A DNA stretch of 21,682 bases from Porticoccaceae bacterium (lineage in GTDB: Bacteria; Pseudomonadota; Gammaproteobacteria; Pseudomonadales; Porticoccaceae), in assembly GCA_028822945.1 (NCBI GenBank), contig JAPKCN010000005.1, positions 1 to 21,682 on the forward strand, written 5' to 3'. The translations under genes and the position numbers were made by a program. The notes beneath the pieces are model-generated. The model had not been told where the DNA came from. It saw nothing but the letters and a program-made list of their open reading frames with translations, and searched no databases. This document shows positions 15,752 to 21,682 of this stretch, piece after piece. Positions within the stretch are counted from its first letter, which is position 1. Every line of letters starts with the position of its first letter.

Positions 15752-16812
15752 TGGTGCTGCAAGCGCCCAGCGCAGCCCACAGCGGTTATAGCACTGAGCG
15801 CATTATGCACCGCGTACTGCTGGCGACCATACCCGGAGCCCTAGCACTAACTTGGCATTTTGGCTGGGGAAGCTTGATCAATGTGCTTCTTTGCAGCCTT
15901 TGCGCACTCGCCTGCGAGGCGCTAGTATTACGTCTGCGCTGTCGTCCTGTGGGTTTTTACTTACGAGACTGCAGCGCATTAGTCACGGCAGTTTTTCTCG
16001 GTCTGGCACTGCCGCCTTTAGCACCTTGGTGGATTGTTGTCGTCGGCTGCGTGTTCTCGATTGTCATCGCCAAACAGCTTTATGGTGGCTTGGGTTACAA
16101 CCCATGCAATCCAGCCATGGTTGGCTACGCGGCCCTACTGCTCTGCTTTCCTATGCAGATGAGTCGCTGGCTGGTGCCGCATTCACTGCTGCCCGAGGAT
16201 ATCCATCAACCGGGGCTCTGGGAGTCTCTAAACCTTGTCTTTGGTGCTGCGGACTGGATCGATGGCATGACCGGCGCGACGCCACTCGACGTGCTCAAAC
16301 AGCAAACCGGTATGATGATCGAGCAGGTCTATGCCAGTCAGCCAGTCTTTCAACAGGCGGGTTGGGCCGGCGTTGGTTGGGAGTGGGTCAATCTGGGTTT
16401 TCTCGCCGGTGGACTCTGGCTTTTGCGGATGCGCGTCTTTAGTTGGCATGCGCCGCTTGCCATGCTTGCCACGCTATCGCTAACGGCACTTGTTTACTGG
16501 GATTCCGGTAGCTCCGAGAGTTTCGGCTCGCCGGTGTTTCATCTATTCAGCGGCGCTTCGATGATGGGCGCCTTTTTTATTCTCACCGACCCAGTGTCCT
16601 CGGCCACCAGCATTAAAGGGAAACTCGTCTACGGTGCGATGATCGGGGCCTTGGTGTTTGTTATTCGCAGCTGGGGTGAGTATCCAGATGCCATAGCATT
16701 TGCCGTACTGCTGGCTAATTTTGCCGCGCCAACGATCGATCGCTACAGTCTACCCCGCTCCTACGGACATGCACGCCGCGGGACTAAAACCTCCGGCGAT
16801 GGCGACCAATGA
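15751..16812 (+). CDS. rsxD: Electron transport complex subunit RsxD (RnfD), flavinylated membrane subunit
   Basis: The 353-residue polytopic subunit is homologous to NqrB and RnfD. Family blocks include GYNPCNPAMVGYA (115-127) and HLFSGASMMGAFFILTDPVSSAT (264-286). The covalent flavin site DGMTGATPL (171-179) places FMN on Thr177 through a phosphoester bond; the [S/T]GAT signature is intact. The flavin transferase ApbE that would attach it is not in this window. The start ATG at 15751 shares one nucleotide with the rsxC stop, and the stop overlaps rsxG by 4 nt. The C-terminus ends with a short Arg/Lys-rich tail. Confidence 0.96.
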   Translation: MVLQAPSAAHSGYSTERIMHRVLLATIPGALALTWHFGWGSLINVLLCSLCALACEALVLRLRCRPVGFYLRDCSALVTAVFLGLALPPLAPWWIVVVGCVFSIVIAKQLYGGLGYNPCNPAMVGYAALLLCFPMQMSRWLVPHSLLPEDIHQPGLWESLNLVFGAADWIDGMTGATPLDVLKQQTGMMIEQVYASQPVFQQAGWAGVGWEWVNLGFLAGGLWLLRMRVFSWHAPLAMLATLSLTALVYWDSGSSESFGSPVFHLFSGASMMGAFFILTDPVSSATSIKGKLVYGAMIGALVFVIRSWGEYPDAIAFAVLLANFAAPTIDRYSLPRSYGHARRGTKTSGDGDQ

Positions 16813-17462
16813 TGACTAAAACGACGACCAGCTCAGCGTTGGCATTAACTCTGGCGGCCGTTTTTGCGAGCCTACTGATCGCCAGCCTAGAGATGCTCAC
16901 CCGAGAGCGCGCCAGCGCATCTAAAGCCGCCGCCGAACTGAGATATCTGGGCCAGGTATTAGATATGGACAATCAGCCCGCAGCCTTCACCTTCGTGAGT
17001 TTGCCAATCGACAACCGCTATTTAGAAGTACTCGGACTTGGCGAGGCTGCGCAGATGCATATCGCTCTGCGCAATGGCGAACCCTATGCTGCGATCGTAC
17101 CAAGTGTCAGTAATACCGGTTACGGTGGGGCCATCAAATTACTGGTGGGAATAGATTTTTCGGCCCGTATCACCGCAGTACGGATCGTCTCGCATCGCGA
17201 AACAAAGGGTCTCGGTGATAAAATTGAAAGTCAACAGAGTGATTGGATAGACAGCTTTAAGCGCCGTTCACTCAACAATCCAAAACCGTCGGGTTGGGCG
17301 ATCAAAGCCGACGGCGGCATTTATGACCAATTTACCGGTGCGACCATTACACCGCGCGCCGTGGTGCGTCAGGTCGCTGCAACGCTGGAGGTGTTCGCCG
17401 CTGCTCGACTCACTTGGCTAGCCGATAGCGCTCCCCGAGAGAGCTTGGACGTGGAGCCGTGA
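16809..17462 (+). CDS. rsxG: Electron transport complex subunit RsxG (RnfG), flavinylated periplasmic subunit
   Basis: The 217-residue protein has one N-terminal membrane segment (about 9-27) and a periplasmic FMN-binding domain of the RnfG/NqrC type. The conserved GYGGAIKLLVGID block is at 104-116, VRIVSHRETKGLGDKI at 124-139 and the flavinylation motif DQFTGATITPRAVV at 173-186, with Thr179 as the attachment residue. Two adjacent ATG codons (16809 and 16812) are possible starts; the first overlaps the rsxD stop as ATGA. The stop overlaps the GTG start of rsxE by 4 nt. It acts with RsxD as the flavin relay on the outer side of the membrane. Confidence 0.95.
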   Translation: MMTKTTTSSALALTLAAVFASLLIASLEMLTRERASASKAAAELRYLGQVLDMDNQPAAFTFVSLPIDNRYLEVLGLGEAAQMHIALRNGEPYAAIVPSVSNTGYGGAIKLLVGIDFSARITAVRIVSHRETKGLGDKIESQQSDWIDSFKRRSLNNPKPSGWAIKADGGIYDQFTGATITPRAVVRQVAATLEVFAAARLTWLADSAPRESLDVEP

Positions 17463-18160
17463 AAACTGACTCGAGCCGGCAACATATCTTCGATGGTTTG
17501 TGGCGCAATCACCCAGTGCTGGTGCAATTACTCGGACTCTCCCCGCTATTGGCAGTCACAACGACGCTTGCCAATGCACTCGGACTCGGGGTGGCCACCC
17601 TAGCCGTGCTCATCGGTTCGAGCATCACTAGCTCAATCTTGCGCCGGCATCTTAGCGAGACCTTGCAATTGCCAATCTTATCTCTGCTGATTGCCGCGTG
17701 GGTTACCGCTGCAGAACTGATCGTGCGCGCCTACGCCTATCCTCTTTCTCAAGAACTCGGCGTATTTCTGCCGTTGATCGCGTGCAACTGCATGCTGCTC
17801 GATCGCGCGCAAAATTTCGCGATACGCAATACGGTTTGTCGGGCGACCCTCGATGCCGTAATCGTTGGTAGTGGATTCTTGTCATTAATGCTGGTGGTCG
17901 GCGCGATTCGCGAATTATTCGGGCGCGGCACCCTGTTCGCTGATATGTATTTAATTTTTGGCGACATCGCTCTAAACTGGGTAAGGCGACCGTTTAATGG
18001 TGACTACCAGATGCTTATTGCCAGCATGCCTGCGGGAGGCTTTCTATTGATCGGATTTTTAATAGCTATAAAAAATCTAATCTATAATCGGCGACATCGC
18101 CCGATTGACGTGCCTAAACCTGGCGCTAAACGCGTGCGTACCACGGGAAAAATCATCTGA
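17459..18160 (+). CDS. rsxE: Electron transport complex subunit RsxE (RnfE), with one of two cluster cysteines replaced
   Basis: This 233-residue polytopic membrane protein is the RnfE/NqrD-type partner of RsxA. The family opening NHPVLVQLLGLxPLLAVTTTLANALGLG is clear, as are AYAYPLSQELGVFLPLI and GAIRELFGRGTLF. The first cluster cysteine of the canonical LLGLCPLLAV is Ser28 (codon TCC at 17540-17542). The second is kept as Cys111 in the Asn-Cys pair, and an extra Cys109 lies two residues before it. The start is a GTG in a GTGA overlap with rsxG. The C-terminus is Lys/Arg-rich. It is the last gene of the operon; nth, which follows in many relatives, is not here. Confidence 0.93.
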   Translation: MKTDSSRQHIFDGLWRNHPVLVQLLGLSPLLAVTTTLANALGLGVATLAVLIGSSITSSILRRHLSETLQLPILSLLIAAWVTAAELIVRAYAYPLSQELGVFLPLIACNCMLLDRAQNFAIRNTVCRATLDAVIVGSGFLSLMLVVGAIRELFGRGTLFADMYLIFGDIALNWVRRPFNGDYQMLIASMPAGGFLLIGFLIAIKNLIYNRRHRPIDVPKPGAKRVRTTGKII

Positions 18161-18182
18161 CAACACCAGTTAATAGCGCGCT

Positions 18183-18258
18183 CCCCCCCCCAAAAAAACT
18201 CCGCGATGAACTTAACCACTGAGCTTTTTTTGGTTCAGGCGTAAATATCACCTGAACC
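18183..18258. repeat. Homopolymer C9A7 and 8-bp inverted repeat between rsxE and pyrC
   Basis: The 194-nt gap contains nine C (18183-18191) followed by seven A (18192-18198), then T7 (18225-18231), then a perfect inverted repeat GGTTCAGG (18232-18239) / CCTGAACC (18251-18258) with an 11-nt loop. The T-run is on the 5' side of the hairpin for the plus strand, so it is not a canonical terminator of rsxE. AACCA (18214-18218) could pair with TGGTT (18231-18235), excluding the larger hairpin, so alternative folds of a pyrC leader are possible. I find no good -35/-10 pair for pyrC. Confidence 0.45.
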
Positions 18259-18354
18259 TAGACGCAAAAATGTGGTGCGCTCCCCTAGCAGCGCGGCTAT
18301 TATTCCCCTTCAGGCCCTAAAGCTAATACACTACACACAATAATAAGCTCTGCC

Positions 18355-19389
18355 ATGAATCAACTGACCATAATACAACCCGACGATTGGCATCTGCATT
18401 TGCGCGATGAACGTGCGCTGGCGACCACTGTGCCGGCCGCAGCGCGATGCTTTGGACGCGGGATAGTGATGCCTAATTTAGTGCCGCCGGTAAAGAACGT
18501 TGCCGCGGCAACTGCCTACCGCGAGCGTATCCTCAAGCAGCGACCGCGGAACTCGACATGGCAGCCATTGATGGTATTGTACTTGACCGACAACACGTCG
18601 ACCGACGATATTCGCGCAGCCCACGCCTGTACCTTTATCCATGGCTGTAAATACTACCCAGCTGGTGCAACCACCAACTCGGATTCTGGCGTCACCGATC
18701 TCGAGCGCCTCGACAGAGTCTTCGAAACTATGCAGGAAGTCGGCATGGTGCTGCAAATGCATGGTGAAGTCACCGACCCAGATATCGATATTTTCGACCG
18801 CGAAGCGGTCTTTATCGAGCGTCATCTAGTCCGTATACGGGAGAAATTCCCAGCTCTAAAAATTGTTCTCGAACACATTACCACCGAACAGGGCGCCAGT
18901 TTTGTGCGCCACAGCAGCGGTCCACTGGCAGCGTCTATTACCCCTCAGCATCTACTCTACAACCGAAATGATATGCTGGCTGGCGGTATTCGCCCGCATC
19001 TTTTTTGCCTACCGATCCTAAAACGAAATCGCCATCAAAATGCATTAATTGAGGTTGCAACCAGCGGTGACCACCGATTTTTTCTCGGCACGGACTCGGC
19101 GCCTCACCCGCGTCATGCCAAGGAGAGCGCCTGTGGCTGTGCTGGTTGCTACAGCCATCATGCGGCCATTGAGCTATATGCCGAAGTCTTCGATCGCGCC
19201 GCTGCACTGCACCACTTGGAGGCCTTCGCCAGCCGCCATGGTGCAGATTTCTATGGCCTAGCTTACAATCGGCAGACAATAACTCTCACCCGACGCCCAT
19301 GGATGGTGCCCGAGCAGATTGATTTCGACGGATCTGAACTGATCCCACTCGCCGCCGGTCAATCGCTCAATTGGAGATTGCAAAACTGA
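18355..19389 (+). CDS. pyrC: Dihydroorotase
   Basis: The 344-residue zinc enzyme cyclises carbamoyl aspartate to dihydroorotate, the third step of pyrimidine synthesis. It is of the short E. coli PyrC type (348). The metal site is complete: His13 and His15 in DDWHLHLRD, carboxylated Lys99 in KYYPAGATTNS, His136 in MHGE, His174 in EHIT and Asp247 in GTDSAPH. Substrate residues RD and the MPNL block at 39-42 are present. The ATG at 18355 has no convincing Shine-Dalgarno sequence; the short leader carries a hairpin upstream. Its stop shares one nucleotide with the rnt start (TGATG), an arrangement also seen as neighbouring pyrC-rnt in Pseudomonas. Confidence 0.96.
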   Translation: MNQLTIIQPDDWHLHLRDERALATTVPAAARCFGRGIVMPNLVPPVKNVAAATAYRERILKQRPRNSTWQPLMVLYLTDNTSTDDIRAAHACTFIHGCKYYPAGATTNSDSGVTDLERLDRVFETMQEVGMVLQMHGEVTDPDIDIFDREAVFIERHLVRIREKFPALKIVLEHITTEQGASFVRHSSGPLAASITPQHLLYNRNDMLAGGIRPHLFCLPILKRNRHQNALIEVATSGDHRFFLGTDSAPHPRHAKESACGCAGCYSHHAAIELYAEVFDRAAALHHLEAFASRHGADFYGLAYNRQTITLTRRPWMVPEQIDFDGSELIPLAAGQSLNWRLQN

Positions 19390-20054
19390 TGGAAAATTCA
19401 CAAAAATCGCCTTTATCCCTGCTCTCAAAACGCTTTCGTGGTTTTCTGCCAGTGGTGGTGGACATCGAGAGCGGCGGCTTTAATTCGCGCACCGATGCAC
19501 TACTTGAAGTCGCAGCTGTGTTACTCCAAATGGACGATAGCGGAACGCTCTCGATCAAGGATAGCATGAGTAAAAATATCGATCCGTTCCCCGGAGCAGT
19601 CGTCGAAAAGGCAGCACTTGAGTTTACCGGCATCGATCTTTATGACCCCGAGCGCATGGCCGAAGAAGAAGGCGAGGCACTTCGCGCAGTATTCCAACCG
19701 ATCCGTCGAGAAATTTCACAAACGGGCTGCAGCCGCGCTGTGATGGTCGGACATAACGCCCACTTTGACCTCGGCTTTATGAACGCAGCGTCGCAACGCA
19801 ACCAGATTAAACGCAACCCTTTTCATCCGTTTTCGTGCTTTGATACATCGACACTTGCCGGCCTCGCCTACGGCCAGACAGTGCTCGCCAAAGCCTGTCT
19901 GGCAGCTGAGATCGAATTTGACAACCGTGAGGCACATAGCGCACTTTATGATGCCTTAAAAACTGCCGAGCTGTTCTGCGGTATTGTCAATCGTTGGCGC
20001 GATCTTGGTGGTTGGACTGATATCGGTAGCGCCGCCGCCAACACCAACGACTAG
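19389..20054 (+). CDS. rnt: Ribonuclease T
   Basis: The 221-residue DEDDh 3'-5' exonuclease trims the CCA end of tRNA and the 3' ends of stable RNAs. All catalytic residues are visible: Asp25 and Glu27 (VVVDIESGGF), Asp127 (HNAHFD), His183 and Asp188 (HSALYD). The KRNPFHPFSCFDT block and GLAYGQTVLAKAC are RNase T signatures separating it from other DEDD enzymes. I use the ATG at 19389, which overlaps the pyrC stop by 1 nt. An in-frame TTG at 19371 would add six residues inside pyrC with no support. GGAG sits about 12 nt upstream, rather far, so coupling to pyrC translation is likely. Confidence 0.95.
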   Translation: MENSQKSPLSLLSKRFRGFLPVVVDIESGGFNSRTDALLEVAAVLLQMDDSGTLSIKDSMSKNIDPFPGAVVEKAALEFTGIDLYDPERMAEEEGEALRAVFQPIRREISQTGCSRAVMVGHNAHFDLGFMNAASQRNQIKRNPFHPFSCFDTSTLAGLAYGQTVLAKACLAAEIEFDNREAHSALYDALKTAELFCGIVNRWRDLGGWTDIGSAAANTND

Positions 20055-20257
20055 CTGACCGCAATCCTCAGTGCAGCAATCCGAAGGCCGCACCCGAGCT
20101 TTTCAGCCTGGCGTGCAGATAGCATTAAATCACCGGCCTAAGTTAAATACTCCTTAAGCTATACACTCTCCAGTCACCATAAAGGTTATCATAGACTGCA
20201 GAAGTAAGCTGAAATTCAACCCCTCCGCGAAATCGCCGACCCGGCCCATTGCCAGAT

Positions 20258-20262
20258 AAGGA
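20258..20262 (+). promoter_or_regulatory. Ribosome binding site of maeB
   Basis: AAGGA stands 7 nt before the ATG at 20270 and fixes the start of the partial maeB gene. The rest of the 215-nt gap after rnt shows no clear terminator or promoter to my eye. Confidence 0.6.
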
Positions 20263-20269
20263 ACCCAAC

Positions 20270-21682
20270 ATGACCGACTCCTTTAAAGAGAGCTCACTGC
20301 GCTATCACACCCACCCAGTGCCGGGCAAACTTGAGATCAGACCGACAAAACCACTGGCTAATAAACGCGACTTATCGCTTGCCTACTCCCCAGGTGTGGC
20401 ATTTGCCTGTGAGCTTATCCAAGAGGATCCAACAGCGGCAGCGAGCGTCACTGCGCGGGGTAATTTAGTGGCGGTGATCTCTAATGGAACGGCGGTGTTG
20501 GGACTCGGAAATATTGGGCCTTTAGCGTCTAAGCCAGTCATGGAGGGCAAGGCGGTACTCTTCAAAAAATTTGCCAACATCGACGTTTTCGACATTGAGA
20601 TCGATGAGAGTGATGTCGACAAACTGGTCGATATTATCGCCTCACTGGAACCAACATTTGGCGGCATAAACCTAGAGGATATCAAGGCACCAGAGTGCTT
20701 TTTAGTCGAGCGGAAACTCCGCGAACGGATGAAAATACCAGTTTTCCATGACGATCAACACGGCACAGCCATTGTTGCCGCAGCTGCTATTTATAACGGA
20801 CTGCGAATTGTCGATAAGCTCATTGAAAATGTTAAATTAGTAGTTTCGGGCGCCGGAGCTGCGAGCATTGCATGTGTCGACCTGTTGGTTGAAATGGGAC
20901 TGCGCAAGGAAAATGTGCGCATGATCGATCGGAATGGTGTGATCTATGCTGGGCGCACAGCGGGTATGAATCCTTGGAAACTTAAATATGCTGTGGAAAC
21001 CAGCGATCGCACGGTAGCCGATGCGATCGTCGGCGCCGATTTATTTATGGGCCTTTCAGGTCCCGGAGTTCTCAACGGTGAGTTGATCAAGAAGATGGGC
21101 GATCGGCCAATTATTCTTGCAATGTCAAATCCAATACCGGAGATTATGCCAGAGGAGGCGATGGCTGCGCGGCCAGACGCAATTATCGCTACCGGTCGCT
21201 CCGACTACCCGAATCAGGTCAACAATGTACTGTGCTTCCCGTTTATTTTTCGCGGCGCACTGGATTGTGGTGCATCGACCATAAACGAGGCTATGAAAAT
21301 GGCCGCCGTGCGCGCCATCGCAGACTTAGCCACCAAGGAAACTAACGATGTTGTGGCCGCTGCTTACGCCGATGAACAGCTTAAATTTGGCCCCGATTAT
21401 CTCATCCCCAAACCCTTTGACCCACGCCTGATCGAAGACGTTCCAATGGCCGTGGTCAAGGCCGCGATGGAATCTGGGGTAGCTACCCGACCGATTGCCG
21501 ATCTCGAGGCCTACCGTCAGAGCCTACACGAATTCGTCAACCAGGCCGGATTGCTTATGCAACCGATTATTGAGATGGCAAAAAAATGCCCTGCGCGCAT
21601 TGTCTATGCAGAGGGCGAAAATGATGACGTTTTGATGGCCGTACAAGCGGTAGTTGACGAAGCGATTGCGCATCCCGTGCTT
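20270..21682 (+). CDS. maeB: NADP-dependent malic enzyme MaeB (partial, 3' end outside window)
   Basis: The frame is open from the ATG at 20270 to the last base, giving 471 residues without a stop. It is the malic enzyme that decarboxylates malate to pyruvate with NAD(P)+. SLAYSPGVA (36-44) holds catalytic Tyr39; GNLVAVISNGTAVLGLGNIG follows, then SKPVMEGKAV with catalytic Lys94, the metal-binding GGINLEDI and HDDQHGTA, the dinucleotide-binding VVSGAGAASIA, and AMSNPIPEIMPEEA. The last residues (RIVYAEGENDDVLMAVQAVVDE) look like the start of the C-terminal phosphotransacetylase-like domain of the long (about 760-residue) MaeB type. That domain is regulatory rather than catalytic in known members. 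The remainder lies beyond the window. Confidence 0.95.
   Translation, partial: MTDSFKESSLRYHTHPVPGKLEIRPTKPLANKRDLSLAYSPGVAFACELIQEDPTAAASVTARGNLVAVISNGTAVLGLGNIGPLASKPVMEGKAVLFKKFANIDVFDIEIDESDVDKLVDIIASLEPTFGGINLEDIKAPECFLVERKLRERMKIPVFHDDQHGTAIVAAAAIYNGLRIVDKLIENVKLVVSGAGAASIACVDLLVEMGLRKENVRMIDRNGVIYAGRTAGMNPWKLKYAVETSDRTVADAIVGADLFMGLSGPGVLNGELIKKMGDRPIILAMSNPIPEIMPEEAMAARPDAIIATGRSDYPNQVNNVLCFPFIFRGALDCGASTINEAMKMAAVRAIADLATKETNDVVAAAYADEQLKFGPDYLIPKPFDPRLIEDVPMAVVKAAMESGVATRPIADLEAYRQSLHEFVNQAGLLMQPIIEMAKKCPARIVYAEGENDDVLMAVQAVVDEAIAHPVL

Overview
The window looks like the chromosome of a marine-type gammaproteobacterium related to the Pseudomonadales/Cellvibrionales. This rests on recognisable families and on gene neighbourhoods I recall from Pseudomonas: arsC-like/wrbA, hda, a DUF2066 gene, purM-purN and a DUF3108 gene; dcd, mrp and metG; the rsx (rnf) operon; and pyrC-rnt. 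It is almost entirely housekeeping DNA. I see no insertion sequence, prophage, CRISPR array, rRNA or tRNA, and I cannot name a genus.

Layout. 1-586 has no convincing intact gene; its left part may hold a decayed small gene on the minus strand. 587-3769 (+) carries an ArsC/YfgD-like reductase, the quinone reductase WrbA, a small DUF2069 membrane protein and the membrane protease SppA. 3838-5582 (-) carries a DUF2066 exported protein followed by hda, the regulatory inactivator of DnaA. A near-ideal extended -10 promoter lies in the gap facing purM. 5682-9087 (+) carries purM and purN (steps 5 and 3 of purine synthesis), then a DUF3108 exported protein and a DUF3014 membrane-anchored protein. 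9089-10573 (-) carries mrp/apbC (Fe-S cluster carrier) and dcd (dCTP deaminase), divergent from metG (10713-12734, +).

12818-18160 (+) is a complete six-gene rsxABCDGE operon with start/stop overlaps or a 1-nt gap at every junction. It encodes the membrane electron-transfer complex that is homologous to Na+-NQR. RsxB, RsxC, RsxD and RsxG keep all their Fe-S and flavin sites. The exception is the intramembrane [2Fe-2S] centre shared by RsxA and RsxE: both RsxA cysteines (now Ser26 and Thr114) and one of the two RsxE cysteines (now Ser28) are replaced. This is the most unusual signal in the window. The nth gene that often follows rsxE is absent here. After a 194-nt gap with a hairpin and a C9A7 homopolymer come pyrC (dihydroorotase) and rnt (RNase T), overlapping by 1 nt. 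The window ends inside maeB (malic enzyme), cut near the start of its expected phosphotransacetylase domain.

Together the genes cover nucleotide synthesis (purM, purN, pyrC, dcd), replication control (hda), translation and RNA processing (metG, rnt), Fe-S/redox work (mrp, rsx, wrbA, arsC-like), envelope quality control (sppA) and central carbon flow (maeB). Annotation rests on reading the protein sequences and recalled family motifs; no database search was run.
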